Notes: a model not told the origin generated them from the sequence alone. Positions 34,985 to 45,464 are shown, numbered from the stretch's first letter. The stretch: DNA of 64,000 nt from Streptomyces sp. ACA25 (GCF_028200735.1 NZ_JAQKPV010000001.1:496001-560000); one strand, 5' to 3'. Numbers and translations are program-made.

Positions 34985-36270
34985 GCGGAGGGCCGGGCAG
35001 GCCACTGCTGCCCGCGGTGGACCGGGCCGCCTTCGCGGTCGCGCTGGCGAGCCGCCTGCGCGCCCGCGGGGTCCGGGTGGGTCACACGCCCGTCCAGGAC
35101 TTCGTGCGGGCTCTGGACCGCACGCCGCCCGCCTCCCGGACGGCGCTGTACTGGACCGCCCGCATCTGCCTGATCCGCGACCACGACGGCCTGGCGGAGT
35201 TCGACGCCGTCTTCGAGGCGGTGTTCGGCGACGCCCTGCTCGCCGCCGACCCGCACGCCCGGCGCAACCCCCTCGGCAACAGTGCGGGTGAGGATGACGA
35301 ATACACCTCGGTGGACGGCGCCCCGCGGCAGGAGCAGGACGGCGGCGGCCTGCCCTGGGTGACGCTGCCGCCCGCCGTCGCCGGTGCCGACGACTCGGAC
35401 GACAACCTCCTCACCGTGCCGGAACGTCTGCCGAGCGAGCTCGACGGCCTGATGGACACCCCGTTCGGGCAGCTCAGCCCGCAGGAGATGGCACTGCTCG
35501 GCCGACGGCTCGAAACGGCGCTGCGGGACTGGCCCACGCGCCGTTCACGCCGGTTCGCCCCCCGGCCGGGAGGCGCACGGATCGCCGTGCGCGCCACCAT
35601 GGCCCGGTCCCGCCGCACCGGATGGGAGCCCGTACGACTCGTGCGCGCCGGGCAGGTGGCCCGACCACGCCGCGTCGTCATGCTCTGCGACGTCAGCCAG
35701 TCGATGCAGCCCCAGGCGGTCGCCTACCTGCACCTCATGCGGGCGCTCGCCCTCACGGCCGACGCGGAGGTCTTCGCCTTCGCCACCTCGCTGACCCGCC
35801 TCACCACCGTGCTGACCCACCGCTCGGCCGACGTGGCGGTCGCGGAGGCCTCGGAGCGCGTCGTCGACCGGTTCGGCGGCACCAGAATCGCGACCTCCCT
35901 CCAGACGCTGCTCACCTCGCACCACGGCAGCGTGCTGCGCGGTGCCGTCGTGATCATCGGCTCGGACGGCTGGGACGGGGACCCACCGGAGCAGCTCACC
36001 GCCGCCATGACCAGGCTGCGCCGCCGCGCCCACCGGGTGATCTGGCTCAACCCACGGGCATCGGCCCCCGGCTTCGTCCCGAGCACCAGCACCATGGCCG
36101 CGGCACTGCCGCACTGCGACGCCCTGCTGCCGGCCCACACCTTCGCGTCACTGCTCCGGCTCACCACGGAGGTCGTCCGGTGCGCCCGGCACGGCGCTGC
36201 GCACCGCCGCTCCCCCGCCGTCAGCTCCACAGCGTCACGTGGACGGCCGGCCGGAACCGCCCGGCTGTGA
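34981..36270 (+). CDS. coxE: VWA-domain protein CoxE
   Basis: 429 residues. The C-terminal half is a von Willebrand A domain with the MIDAS motif LCDVSQSM (D-x-S-x-S), a conserved Thr in RIATSLQT and an Asp in GSDGWDG. The N-terminal half is helical. GTG start in a GTGA overlap with coxG. Partner of the CoxD ATPase. Its last 50 bases overlap the 3' end of the convergent LysR gene. Confidence 0.88.
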   Translation: MSGGPGRPLLPAVDRAAFAVALASRLRARGVRVGHTPVQDFVRALDRTPPASRTALYWTARICLIRDHDGLAEFDAVFEAVFGDALLAADPHARRNPLGNSAGEDDEYTSVDGAPRQEQDGGGLPWVTLPPAVAGADDSDDNLLTVPERLPSELDGLMDTPFGQLSPQEMALLGRRLETALRDWPTRRSRRFAPRPGGARIAVRATMARSRRTGWEPVRLVRAGQVARPRRVVMLCDVSQSMQPQAVAYLHLMRALALTADAEVFAFATSLTRLTTVLTHRSADVAVAEASERVVDRFGGTRIATSLQTLLTSHHGSVLRGAVVIIGSDGWDGDPPEQLTAAMTRLRRRAHRVIWLNPRASAPGFVPSTSTMAAALPHCDALLPAHTFASLLRLTTEVVRCARHGAAHRRSPAVSSTASRGRPAGTARL

Positions 36271-37177
36271 CGCCGGTTCCCCGCAGCATCGCCTGGGTGG
36301 CACGGGGGGTGGTGACGAAGCGCCGCAGCTCGGCGGCCACGGGCGGGGCGTTCCGTTCGGCGAGAGTGAGGACGTTCCAGGAGCCGCGGGCGGGCGGAAA
36401 GGGGCCGTCGAGCCGCCTGAGGTCCCCGCCGGCCAGATCCTTGGAGACCGCGAAGGCCACCGCGAGCGCGATGCCCTTCCCGTGCTTGGCCTCCTCGACC
36501 GCGGCGGCATGGCTCTGGAAGATGCGCTGGTTGTGCTCGGGCACCTGGAGACGGCGCAGGAGCAGAGGCACCATGCCGACCCTGCCGATCGCCGAGGGAC
36601 CCAGCAGCCAGGTCTGGTCGCGCAGTTCGGCCGTGCTCGCGCGGACCCCGGCCAGCGGGTGATCGGCCCCGATGACCGGCAGCATCTGGTAGTTCAGGAA
36701 AGGCGTGCAGGTCATCGCGTCGTCGATGCCGGCCGGCCGGGGCCCGATGGCCACATCGACCGTGCGGGTCACGAGCAGCGAGCCGAACCTCTCGGGGCTG
36801 GTCACACTCAGCTCGACATCCAGGTCGTCGGCCCGGCCCGCGAACAGTTCGATGAGTCCCGGCGCCGCGTGCTCGGCGAACAGGATCGAGGAAGCCACCC
36901 GCAGCAGCCGGCGGCCGGAACCGGCCTGGCTGACCTCGAGGATCGTCCGGTCCTGCAGCCCCAGCATCTCCGCGGCCCGGCTGGCCAGGCGCAACCCGCC
37001 CGGGGTGAAGGCCAGCCCGGCGGCGGTTCTGGAGAACAGCTTGTCGCCGAGCTCCCGGCGGAGGTGGGCTATGTGCATCGAGACCGCGGCCTCGGACACG
37101 GACAGGTCCGCCGCTGCGGCCTTCACCGAGCCGAGACGCACCGTCGCGGCGAAGGCCCGTAGTTGCGTCGGAGTCAA
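36221..37177 (-). CDS. LysR-family regulator, probable CO dehydrogenase activator
   Basis: 318 residues from a TTG codon at 37177 that has GGGAGG six bases upstream; no ATG or GTG lies at the N-terminus of the domain. Typical LysR HTH (TPTQLRAFAATVRLGSVKAA, then SVSEAAVSMHIAHLRRELG) and a periplasmic-binding-like effector domain. Position next to coxE and the two TTAA-N8-TTAA sites upstream of coxM suggest a CutR-like activator. The 50-base convergent overlap with coxE is unusual and may allow antisense effects. Confidence 0.85.
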   Translation of the reverse strand: MTPTQLRAFAATVRLGSVKAAAADLSVSEAAVSMHIAHLRRELGDKLFSRTAAGLAFTPGGLRLASRAAEMLGLQDRTILEVSQAGSGRRLLRVASSILFAEHAAPGLIELFAGRADDLDVELSVTSPERFGSLLVTRTVDVAIGPRPAGIDDAMTCTPFLNYQMLPVIGADHPLAGVRASTAELRDQTWLLGPSAIGRVGMVPLLLRRLQVPEHNQRIFQSHAAAVEEAKHGKGIALAVAFAVSKDLAGGDLRRLDGPFPPARGSWNVLTLAERNAPPVAAELRRFVTTPRATQAMLRGTGVTAGRFRPAVHVTLWS

Positions 37178-37352
37178 GGTCTGCCTCCCTGCGAGCCACG
37201 AGCGATCGGTCACCCGTGACGGCGGCCCCAAAGTTATCCCATGGCGCCGCCCGGAGGCCACGGGCAGGTCACGACGTTCCGCCGCGGGAGGCCCACCGGG
37301 CGCTGGGCAAGCCCCGGACGAGGGCGGGTACCGCCCGCCCCCGGACGGCCCC

Positions 37353-38003
37353 TCAGCCGGGGCCGCGAGGGTAGCGGCCGGCCGTCCGGCGCAGGGGCAG
37401 GTCGTAGGTGGCCAGGGTCCGGCCGTCGGCGGTGCGGTTCTCTCCCCGGTACAGCCAGCCGAGCCGCTCGTAGTACTCCCCGGCGCCCGACGCCCCGGCG
37501 GTGGTGACGAGGCTGACGCACGCACAGCCGGAGTTCTCGGCGGCGGCGACGAACTCCGCGATCAGCGCCGACCCGATCCCCCGGGACCGCGCCTGTCCGG
37601 TGACCGCGACATGGGAGAGGACCGCACTGGTCCCGGCCTCGGCCGGCGGAGCCTGCCCGGCCCGCACGTCCGGCAGCAGCTTGCGGCCGTAGCGGACCAG
37701 CCGGGTGCGCAGGAAGTGCAGCGCCAGCGCCGGGCGGAGCAGCAGGGCGGCCACGGCACGCGCGGCCAGCTGGGGTCCGTGGGCGTGCAGCACGTGCCCG
37801 CGGTGGGCGGCGGGCTGCAGTACACCGACGAGGAATCCGGCCCGCCGGCCGTCGGAGTGCGCCACGTAGCCGCGCGCGTGAGGGCTGGTCAGGTACGTCC
37901 GGCAGTAGGTGGTGAGGAAGCCGGGGCCCAGCCGGGCGAAGAACCCCTCGGGGAAGTGCCGCAGGTGCTCGCGCACCACGAAGGCCACGTCCTCCGGTTC
38001 CAT
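37353..38003 (-). CDS. GNAT-family N-acetyltransferase, start uncertain
   Basis: At least 216 residues. Acetyltransferase core with AVLSHVAVTGQARSRGIGSA (motif A, R-x-x-G-I-G) and SLVTTAGASGAGEYYERLGW (motif B). The homologous part begins at VTIRLMEPEDV, but that valine is GTC, so the ATG at 38003 is given as a minimum. The frame stays open for another 310 codons to an ATG at 38933 that has GAGGAGAGG upstream. That extension is Pro/Gly/Arg-rich with weak codon bias, though its last 60 codons look coding. Confidence 0.65.
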   Translation of the reverse strand: MEPEDVAFVVREHLRHFPEGFFARLGPGFLTTYCRTYLTSPHARGYVAHSDGRRAGFLVGVLQPAAHRGHVLHAHGPQLAARAVAALLLRPALALHFLRTRLVRYGRKLLPDVRAGQAPPAEAGTSAVLSHVAVTGQARSRGIGSALIAEFVAAAENSGCACVSLVTTAGASGAGEYYERLGWLYRGENRTADGRTLATYDLPLRRTAGRYPRGPG

Positions 38004-38933
38004 GAGCCGGATCGTGACGCCGGATCCGGCGCTCCGGCCGCGCTCGGCCCGGACCGGAGCTCCCGGGCCGGGGCGGGCCCGTGCCTTGCGGGCCGCCGCC
38101 AGGGCCCGCCGGGCCGTGTCGGCCCGGTCACCGAAGTGCCGTCGCTGCTCGACGAAGGTCTCCAGGGCCCGGTGCAGTTCTGCGGCGGGCCGATCGCTCT
38201 GCCGGATCCGGGCCGCGGGTTCCGGGCCGGCCCGGGCCGGACGGGTCCCGCGCAGCGCCTGCGGGGCGCCGTAGGCAGGCCGTCGGGCGGGGAGAGCGGT
38301 GGCCGGGGCGGACGCGCGTGGTGCGTGACCGAGCACGGGCGGCTGCCACAGCCGGAGGCACCCGGCCGGGAACGCCCCCGGGTGCAGGCCGGGGGTGCAG
38401 GGGCACAGATACCACTCCTCAGCCAGGTGCGGCTCGCCGTCCCCGGCCCGCTCCCCGCCCGGGGGGACCGGCAGCGGGGCGGTTCCCGGCCCTGGTGACG
38501 CAGGAAGCGCGGAAGGGCCGCGCCGCGTCAGGTCGGCCCCGTCCGGCGGGAGGGGCACGTGCTCCACGGGGCCGGGCGGCGGCGGTGTCCCCGGCCGGAG
38601 CCGGTGGCCCGGACGGAGGTGCAGAACCACGACGGTGATCAGGTGGCCGTCCCGGTTGGCGGCCCCCGGTCCGGGTGCCCTCGCCCCTCCAGCGGCTGCC
38701 GCGGCACCGTGCCGAAGGCCGGGGGGGTGGCCCCCGGCCTGGCCGCCGGGTATCCAGCGGCCCGGCAGCAGCGGTTCCGCCTGGTCTCCGGCGGCCCTGC
38801 CGGGCCGTTCCGCGGGGTGACATTCGGTGAGCAGGGAAGAACCGTTCGTCAACCTGTGGCGATCCGGTCCGTCCGTGCCCTCGGTGCCGGCAGCGATCCA
38901 CATCTCCACCAGCCGGTCAGGTATCCGAGCCAT
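38004..38933 (-). other. Open extension upstream of the GNAT domain, doubtful coding
   Basis: No stop for 310 codons in frame with the GNAT gene, but about 84% G/C at third positions against higher values in clear genes here, and low-complexity content. The only ordered parts are EEWYLCPCTPGLHPGAFPAG and a helical stretch near LHRALETFVEQRRHF. It may be an N-terminal extension, a decayed neighbour, or chance. The following 300 bases (38934-39234) show no gene. Confidence 0.4.
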
Positions 38934-39234
38934 GCCCGTTCACCTCTCCTCAGCGGCCCCGACGGCTCCCGCGTCTTCGCGACGCCGCGGCGAACCACCT
39001 GCGCAGTCCCCACCGCCCCCGACACCTCCGCACCGGAATCTCAGCTCCGCACCCGTCGCGAAGATGAGGGACAACTCCTGAAAAAACCGTACGGACATGC
39101 CCCGGTTCATGCATCTTGTTCCGAAATGCCCCAGGTGGCACGGGTTCTGGACACCCTCCGTGCACACCCGGACGCGGTGACGGCACGCAGCCGGCGGTCA
39201 CCCTCGGTGGGCCCCGGCGCATGGGAGCAGCACG

Positions 39235-39278
39235 GTGCGCCCAGCGGGTCCCGGTCGTCCGGGACCCGCTGGGCGCAC
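39235..39278 (-). terminator. Very strong terminator of the sugar operon
   Basis: GTGCGCCCAGCGGGTCCCGG pairs perfectly with its complement across a four-base TCGT loop: a 20-base stem. It lies 35 bases after the stop of the last gene of the minus-strand operon. Confidence 0.85.
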
Positions 39279-39312
39279 GGGAGTTCGCTGCCCCGCACGG
39301 CCGGGGAGCCGG

Positions 39313-40320
39313 TCAGCGCGGAGTGCTGAAGGCCGCGTCGAAGGAGGCGGACGGGGGGTCGAAGAGCCGGTCCCGGACGTAGGCCAGGCTCTCCGGGGCT
39401 CCGCGCAGCCGGTCCATGCCGGCGTCCTCCCACTCGATGGACACCGGGCCGTCGTAGCCGATGTGGTTGAGCACCCGGAAGCACTTCTCCCACGGCACGT
39501 CCCCGCGGCCGGTGGAGACGAAGTCCCAGCCCCGCCGCGGATCGCCCCAGGCCAGGTGCGAGCCCAGCCGCCCGTTCCGCCCGTCACCGGTGTTCCGCTT
39601 GGTGTCCTTGCAGTCCACGTGGTAGATCCGGTCCCGGAAGTCCAGCAGGAAGCCGGCCGGGTCGATGTCCTGCCAGACCATGTGGCTGGGGTCCCAGTTG
39701 AGCCCGAACGCCTCCCGGTGACCGATCGCCTCCAGGGTGCGCACCGTGGACCAGTAGTCGTAGGCGATCTCGGAGGGGTGGACCTCCAGCGCGAAGCGCA
39801 CCCCTTCCGCGTCGAAGACGTCCAGGATCGGGTTCCAGCGGTCGGCGAAGTCCTGGTAGCCGGCGTCGATGACCTCCTGGCCCACCGGCGGGAACATCGC
39901 CACGTACTTCCAGACGGCGGACCCGGTGAAGCCGACGACGGTGCGGACACCGAGCCCGGCCGCCGCCCGGGCGGTGTGCTTCATCTCCTCGGCGGCCCGC
40001 TGCCGTACGCCCTCGGGGTCGCCGTCACCCCAGACCCGGTCGGAGACGATGGCCCGGTGGCGGGCGTCGATCGGGTCGTCGCAGACCGCCTGCCCCTTCA
40101 GGTGGTTGGAGATCGCCCACACCCCCAGCCCGTACTCGGCCAGGATGTCCTTGCGGGACTGGAGATAGGCGGGGTCCTCGGCGGCGCGCCAGACGTCCAG
40201 GTGGTCGCCCCAGCAGGCGATCTCCAGTCCGTCGTAGCCCCAGTCGGCGGCCATCCGGGCCACTTCCCGGAACGGCAGGTCCGCCCACTGCCCGGTGAAC
40301 AGGGTGACCGGTCGGCTCAT
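39313..40320 (-). CDS. Sugar phosphate isomerase/epimerase (TIM barrel)
   Basis: 335 residues, AP endonuclease 2/IolE-like barrel. Metal-binding positions are visible in [44 protein letters not shown] and [11 protein letters not shown]. Starts in an ATGA overlap with the dehydrogenase gene. Such pairs of barrel isomerase and Gfo/Idh dehydrogenase degrade inositol, 3-keto-sugars or rare ketoses. The substrate is set by the neighbouring ABC importer and is unknown. Confidence 0.85.
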   Translation of the reverse strand: MSRPVTLFTGQWADLPFREVARMAADWGYDGLEIACWGDHLDVWRAAEDPAYLQSRKDILAEYGLGVWAISNHLKGQAVCDDPIDARHRAIVSDRVWGDGDPEGVRQRAAEEMKHTARAAAGLGVRTVVGFTGSAVWKYVAMFPPVGQEVIDAGYQDFADRWNPILDVFDAEGVRFALEVHPSEIAYDYWSTVRTLEAIGHREAFGLNWDPSHMVWQDIDPAGFLLDFRDRIYHVDCKDTKRNTGDGRNGRLGSHLAWGDPRRGWDFVSTGRGDVPWEKCFRVLNHIGYDGPVSIEWEDAGMDRLRGAPESLAYVRDRLFDPPSASFDAAFSTPR

Positions 40321-41594
40321 GACGTCATCTCCTTCTCGTCCCGGTCCCGGGCTTCCGGTGCCGGCTGTCGCGGCCCGCCCGGCGCGGGGGCCGGGACGGG
40401 AGTCCATGCGCCGTCCCGGCCGGCGCTCTCCTCGACGGCGGCCAGGGCCCGCTGCACGCGCAGGCCGTCCTCGAACGACGGCTCCGGGTCGGCCCCTTCG
40501 GCAAGGGCGTTGAGCAGGTCGGCGGCCTGGTGGGCGAAGCCGTGCTCGTAGCCAAGGACGTGCCCCGGCGGCCACCAGGCGCCCAGGTAGGGGTGTTCGG
40601 GCTCGGTGACCAGGATGCGGGTGAAGCCCTGAAGGGGGACGCCGCCCGGATCGCCGCCGGCCCTTCCGTCGTAGTACCGCAGGACGTTCATGTCCTCGAA
40701 GTCGAAGGCCAGGCTGCCCTCCGAGCCGTTCAGTTCGATGCGGATGGCGTTCTTGCGCCCGGTGGCGTACCGGGTGGCCTCGAACGTCGCCAGCGCCCCG
40801 GTCCCGAAGCGGCCCAGGAACACCGCGGCGTCGTCCACCGTCACCGCTCCGGTGCCGGTGCCGTCGGGCAGTGGACGCTCGGTGACGAAGGTGCTGGTGA
40901 GGGCGCTGACACCGGTGAGGTGCTCGCCGGTGAGGTACTGGGTCAGGTCGACGATGTGCGCCCCGATGTCACCCAGCGCCCCCGAGCCGGCCCGCTCCCG
41001 CTGCATCCGCCAGGCCAGTGGCACGGCGGCGTCGGACAGCCAGTCCTGGAGGTACTGGGCCCGGACGTGGCGCAGTTCGCCCAGCCGCCCCTCGCTCACC
41101 AGGCGGCGGGCGAGGGCGAGGGCCGGCACCCGCCGGTAGGTGAAGCCCACCATGGAACGGACACCGGCGGCCCGGGCGGTGGCCGCCGCAGCGGCCATCG
41201 CCTCCGCCTCCGCCACCGTGTTGGCCAGCGGCTTCTCGCACAGCACGTGCTTGCCGGCCGCCAGGGCGGCGATGGCGATCTCCGCGTGGGTGTCGCCGGG
41301 AGTGCAAATGTCGATCAGGCCTATGTCGTCCCGGGCGATCATGGCCCGCCAGTCGGTCTCCACCGACGCCCAGTCGAACCGTTCGGCCAGGTCGGCGGCG
41401 GCCTCCCGGTCCCGGCCGCCCAGCGCCACCAGCCGCGGCCGGAGGGCCGGGGTGAAGAAGCTGCGGGCGTTGCGCCAGCCCTGGGAGTGGGCCAGGCCCA
41501 TGAAGCCGTAGCCGATCATGCCGATGCCGATGTCGGCCGTGCCCGGCGGCCGTCCGGCGGCCGGACGGGTGGGGGTGGTGCCGATCGCACTCAT
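40317..41594 (-). CDS. Gfo/Idh/MocA-family oxidoreductase
   Basis: 425 residues. NAD(P)-binding [16 protein letters not shown] and the catalytic CEKPLAN motif, plus [16 protein letters not shown] in the C-terminal domain. Oxidises a hydroxyl of a sugar or polyol. ATG at 41594, only weak AGAAG upstream. Overlaps the isomerase gene by four bases. The C-terminal tail is Pro-rich. Confidence 0.88.
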   Translation of the reverse strand: MSAIGTTPTRPAAGRPPGTADIGIGMIGYGFMGLAHSQGWRNARSFFTPALRPRLVALGGRDREAAADLAERFDWASVETDWRAMIARDDIGLIDICTPGDTHAEIAIAALAAGKHVLCEKPLANTVAEAEAMAAAAATARAAGVRSMVGFTYRRVPALALARRLVSEGRLGELRHVRAQYLQDWLSDAAVPLAWRMQRERAGSGALGDIGAHIVDLTQYLTGEHLTGVSALTSTFVTERPLPDGTGTGAVTVDDAAVFLGRFGTGALATFEATRYATGRKNAIRIELNGSEGSLAFDFEDMNVLRYYDGRAGGDPGGVPLQGFTRILVTEPEHPYLGAWWPPGHVLGYEHGFAHQAADLLNALAEGADPEPSFEDGLRVQRALAAVEESAGRDGAWTPVPAPAPGGPRQPAPEARDRDEKEMTS

Positions 41595-41634
41595 CGCTTC
41601 TTCTTTCGTCCGCGCATCGGTGTGCCGTCCCGCC

Positions 41635-42699
41635 TCAGGACTCGAAGCCCAGCGGGAGGTACTGCTCCACGTTCTCCGCGGTGACCACGGGCGCGTTGAG
41701 CACCACCCGGCGGGGGACCTCGACCTGCACCAGGTCGGACATGCCCTTGTCCTGGGCGAGCAGGCGGGCCAGCCGGATCCCGTCGGCGGCCTGGGTCGGC
41801 GGGTAGAGGACGGTGGCCTCCATCTCGCCGTCCTGGATCCACCGCATGGCGTTGGCCGAGCCGGCGCCCCCGATGAAGAAGAACTCGTCCCGGTCGGCGT
41901 TGTCGAAGGCCGCCTTGACGCCGATGCCCTGGTCGTCGTCGTGGTTCCAGATGATGTCGATCTCGGCGACCGCCTGCAGCAGGTTGGACGCCGTGGACTC
42001 ACCGGACTCCACGGTGAATTCGGCCGCCACCCGGTGGCCGACCTCCTGCCCGCAGGCGTCCAGGGCGTCCGCGAAGCCCTGCGAACGGTCCTGGGTCAGC
42101 GGCAGCGAATCGATGCCGGCGATCTCGGCGATCATGGCGTCCCCGAGCCCGTGTTCCTCGACCAGCCCGCAGGCGTACGTCCCGGCCGAGACCCCCATGC
42201 CGTAGTTGTCCCCCAGGATGGTGGTGCGGGCCGCGAACTCGCTGGAGAACTCCCGGTCGACGTTGACCACCGGGATGCCCGCCTCCATCGCCCGGGTGGC
42301 GACCTGGGTCAGCGCCGCGCCGTCGGTGGGCAGCAGCACGATGGCGTCCACGCCCTCGTTGATGAACATCTCGATGTGACTGATCTGGGCGGAGGGGTCG
42401 TTGGTGCCCTCCGCGACCCGCAGCTCGATGTCGGAGTACTCCTCCGCCTCGGCCTCGGCGGCCGCGTTGATGGCGGCCAGCCAGCCGTGGTCGGCCTGCG
42501 GCCCGGAGAAGCCGATGACGACCGTGTCACCCGGGTCGTCGTTCGCGCTGACGGCCTTGTCCTGGCCGTCGCTCGCAGCGGCCTCGCCGGTGTCGGCGGG
42601 GGAGTTGCTGGTGCAGCTCACCACCAGGCCGGCGGCTGCGGCGACGAGGGTGACGCGGGTCAGGACCCGGACGGCGGGTCTTCCGGAGTTTCTGCGCAT
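41635..42699 (-). CDS. Sugar ABC transporter substrate-binding lipoprotein
   Basis: 354 residues, Peripla_BP_4 (RbsB-like). Basic N-terminus, hydrophobic core and lipobox VVSC. Core motifs VIGFSGPQADHGWLAAINAA, EGVDAIVLLPTDG, VNVDREF and WNHDDDQGIG match ribose/allose/inositol binding proteins. Third gene of the operon, between permease and dehydrogenase genes. Confidence 0.9.
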   Translation of the reverse strand: MRRNSGRPAVRVLTRVTLVAAAAGLVVSCTSNSPADTGEAAASDGQDKAVSANDDPGDTVVIGFSGPQADHGWLAAINAAAEAEAEEYSDIELRVAEGTNDPSAQISHIEMFINEGVDAIVLLPTDGAALTQVATRAMEAGIPVVNVDREFSSEFAARTTILGDNYGMGVSAGTYACGLVEEHGLGDAMIAEIAGIDSLPLTQDRSQGFADALDACGQEVGHRVAAEFTVESGESTASNLLQAVAEIDIIWNHDDDQGIGVKAAFDNADRDEFFFIGGAGSANAMRWIQDGEMEATVLYPPTQAADGIRLARLLAQDKGMSDLVQVEVPRRVVLNAPVVTAENVEQYLPLGFES

Positions 42700-42821
42700 G
42701 GCGTGCTCCTTGGTTCACTCCGGCCGGAACGGCGGGAGAAGCGATAAGGCAGGGAGGAGAGGCGGGGAGGGGAGGGGGAACGCGCGGGGCGCTCCCGGGG
42801 TGACGGCTGCCGGGCGGCCCG

Positions 42822-43910
42822 CTACGGAACGCCGTTGCGCGCGGCGACACGCTGCTGGAGCAGTACCGCGACGACGATGATCAGGCCCTTGGCGACGGCC
42901 TGCGTGGAGGTGTCCAGGTTGTTGAGCGTGAACACGTTGGTCAGCGTGGTGAAGATCAGCACCCCGAAGACGGTGCCGACGATGGTGCCGCGCCCCCCGC
43001 TGAGCAAGGTGCCGCCGATCACCACGGCGGCGATGGCGTCGAGTTCGTAGAGCATGCCGTGGGTCGAGGTGCCGGCGGTCGTGCGGGCCATCAGCATGAC
43101 GGCGGCGATGCCGCAGGCCAGGCCGAGCAGGACGTAGAGCAGGGTGGTGTGCCGCTTGACGTTGATGCCGGCCAGCCGCGCGGCCTCCGGGTTGCCGCCC
43201 ACGGCCAGCGTCCGGCGGCCGAAGGAGGTGCGGTTGAGCAGCACCCAGCCACCCGCCGCCACCAGCGCGAACACGATCACCAGGACGGGGATGCCCAGCA
43301 CCCGGCCGCCGAAGAAGTCCACCAGCCCGGAGGCGGTGACGACCTGGGTCTTCTTCTCCGAGATCATCTCGGCCAGCCCCCGGGCGGCGGCGAGCATCGC
43401 CAGCGTGGTGATGAAGGGCGCCATCCGGCCGTAGGCGATGAGGACGCCGTTCAGCAGACCGCAGCCCGCCCCCACCGCCAGCGCCGTCGTCACCATGATC
43501 ATCCAGTGGATGTCGGCAGCCATGGCCTGAGTGGAGAGCGTGGTGGCCCAGACGGTGGACAGCGCCACGATGGCGCCCACGGACAGGTCGATGCCGCCAC
43601 CGGTGATCACGAACGTCATGCCGATGCTGACCACGCCGATCACGGAGGCCAGCCGCAGGACCGTCATCATGTTGTCGAAGCTCGCGAACCGGTCGCCCGC
43701 GGTGAGGAACCCGATCAGGCACAGCAGGAGCAGTGCGATCACCAGGCCCAGGTTGCGCCCCACGGACCCGGACAGCAGTCCGGCGAGCCCGCTGCGGAAC
43801 CTCCGGCCGGGGGAGTGCCCCGGCTCCTTGCCCTTCACCGGCGGCGGCCCGGCGTCCTGGCCGGTGCCGGGCCCGCCGCCGGGGCCCTCGGTTCTGGTCT
43901 CGGCTCTCAC
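42822..43910 (-). CDS. Sugar ABC transporter permease, RbsC-like
   Basis: 362 residues with about ten spans (BPD_transp_2). Typical IGMTFVITGGGIDLSVGAIV and GGTLLSGGRGTIVGTVFGVL blocks. The start is GTG at 43910 in a GTGA overlap with the ATPase gene. The N-terminus is a Gly/Pro-rich cytoplasmic extension of about 45 residues. Confidence 0.92.
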   Translation of the reverse strand: MRAETRTEGPGGGPGTGQDAGPPPVKGKEPGHSPGRRFRSGLAGLLSGSVGRNLGLVIALLLLCLIGFLTAGDRFASFDNMMTVLRLASVIGVVSIGMTFVITGGGIDLSVGAIVALSTVWATTLSTQAMAADIHWMIMVTTALAVGAGCGLLNGVLIAYGRMAPFITTLAMLAAARGLAEMISEKKTQVVTASGLVDFFGGRVLGIPVLVIVFALVAAGGWVLLNRTSFGRRTLAVGGNPEAARLAGINVKRHTTLLYVLLGLACGIAAVMLMARTTAGTSTHGMLYELDAIAAVVIGGTLLSGGRGTIVGTVFGVLIFTTLTNVFTLNNLDTSTQAVAKGLIIVVAVLLQQRVAARNGVP

Positions 43911-45457
43911 GCCGCCTCACCTTCCATCACCAGGTCGAGCACCCGGTGCTCGTCGATCTCATCGGCGGGGCTCTCGTGGACGAGCCGGCCGTCGGACACC
44001 ACCAGGACCCGGTCGGAAAGCCCGATGACCTCTTCGATTTCGCTGGAGACCACGACGACGGCGATACCCTGCGCCGCCAGGTCGCGGATCAGCGCGTAGA
44101 TCTCCGTGCGGGCGCCGACGTCCACGCCCCGGGTCGGCTCGTCCAGCAGCAGCACCCGGCAGCCGCGCAGCAGCCAGCGGGCCAGCACCACTTTCTGCTG
44201 GTTGCCGCCGGACAGGGTCTTCACCGCGCGCAGCACCCCGGCGGGCCGGATGTCCAGCCCGGCGGTGTGCTGGACGGCGGCCCGGCGCTCCGCGCCGCTG
44301 TCCAGGAAACCGTGGCGGGTGAAGCGGGCCAGGCTGGCGAGCGTGACGTTGCGGTAGACGGGGTCCGGCAGGATGAGCGCCTGGCTTTTCCGCTCCTCCG
44401 GGCAGAAGCCGATGCCGGCCGCCATGGCCGCGCCCACCCGGCCGGGCCGAAGGGTCCGGCCCCCGACGCGGACGGTTCCGGTGCCGGGCTTGCGGGCGCC
44501 GTGGACGGTCTCCAGGATCTCCGACCGTCCGGACCCGACCAGTCCGGCCAGCCCGACGATCTCCCCGGTGCGCACCGAGAAGGTCACCTCCTCGAACTCA
44601 CCGGGGCGCGAGAGGTTTTCCACCTCCAGGACCGGCTCGGCGTCGTCCGCCACCGCACCTCGGTCGGGGAAGACGTAGTCGAGCGACCGGCCGGTCATCA
44701 GCCGGATCACCTCGGAGGTCGGGGTGGAGGCGGCGTCCAGGCCGGTGGCCACCGTGCGGCCGTCCTTCAGGACGGTGATCCGGTCGCCGATGCGGCGGAT
44801 CTCCTCCAGGCGGTGGGAGATGTAGACGAGGGCGATGCCCTGGTCCGCGAGGTCCCGGATCACCCCGAAGAGCCGGCCGACCTCCTCCTGGTCCAGGACG
44901 GCCGAGGGCTCGTCCATGACGATCAGCCGGGCGTCGTGGGAGAGGGCGCGGGCCATGGAGACGATCTGCTTGCCCGCCGAGGACAGCCTGCCGACCTCCT
45001 TGGCGGGCGACATCTCGGGATGCCCGAGACGCCGCAGCAGGCGCGCCGCGGACGTGTGCGTATCGGTGCGGGCGGTGAGCCCCCACCGGGTGCGCTCGTG
45101 GCCCAGGTAGATGTTCTCGGCGACCGACAGCCCGTCCACCAGGTCGAGTTCCTGATAGATGGTCGCGATGCCGAGATCCAGGGCGGCCTGGGGGCGGGGC
45201 AGCCGTACCTCCCGGCCCTGCCACCGGATGCGCCCCGCGTCGGGCTGGTGTGCTCCGGCCAGCGTCTTGATCAGGGTGGACTTGCCCGCACCGTTCTGGC
45301 CGAGCAGGCAGTGCACCTCGCCGGCCACCACCTGCAGGTCGATTCCGTCGAGGGCGCGGACACCGGGGAACTCCTTGACGATGCCGTGCATGGTCAGCAG
45401 CGGCTCCGGGCCGGCCGGTGTCCCCGACGGCTCGATCGTCTGCGTGGTGCCTGTCAT
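43907..45457 (-). CDS. Sugar ABC transporter ATPase, RbsA/MglA-like
   Basis: 516 residues with two ABC domains. The first has Walker A GQNGAGKST, a degenerate signature (LSSAGKQ) and Walker B LIVMDEPS. The second has GLVGSGRSE in place of Walker A (the usual degenerate form in this family), signature LSGGNQQK and LLLDEPTRGVD. No Shine-Dalgarno precedes the ATG at 45457, but a good promoter ends eight bases upstream, so the transcript is probably leaderless. First gene of the operon. Confidence 0.92.
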   Translation of the reverse strand: MTGTTQTIEPSGTPAGPEPLLTMHGIVKEFPGVRALDGIDLQVVAGEVHCLLGQNGAGKSTLIKTLAGAHQPDAGRIRWQGREVRLPRPQAALDLGIATIYQELDLVDGLSVAENIYLGHERTRWGLTARTDTHTSAARLLRRLGHPEMSPAKEVGRLSSAGKQIVSMARALSHDARLIVMDEPSAVLDQEEVGRLFGVIRDLADQGIALVYISHRLEEIRRIGDRITVLKDGRTVATGLDAASTPTSEVIRLMTGRSLDYVFPDRGAVADDAEPVLEVENLSRPGEFEEVTFSVRTGEIVGLAGLVGSGRSEILETVHGARKPGTGTVRVGGRTLRPGRVGAAMAAGIGFCPEERKSQALILPDPVYRNVTLASLARFTRHGFLDSGAERRAAVQHTAGLDIRPAGVLRAVKTLSGGNQQKVVLARWLLRGCRVLLLDEPTRGVDVGARTEIYALIRDLAAQGIAVVVVSSEIEEVIGLSDRVLVVSDGRLVHESPADEIDEHRVLDLVMEGEAA

Positions 45458-45464
45458 GGCGGAC

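Noticed and set aside
36239..38498. Plus-strand frames opposite the LysR and GNAT genes
   Set aside because: They lack ribosome sites and recognisable domains and lie antisense to well-supported genes or in low-complexity sequence.
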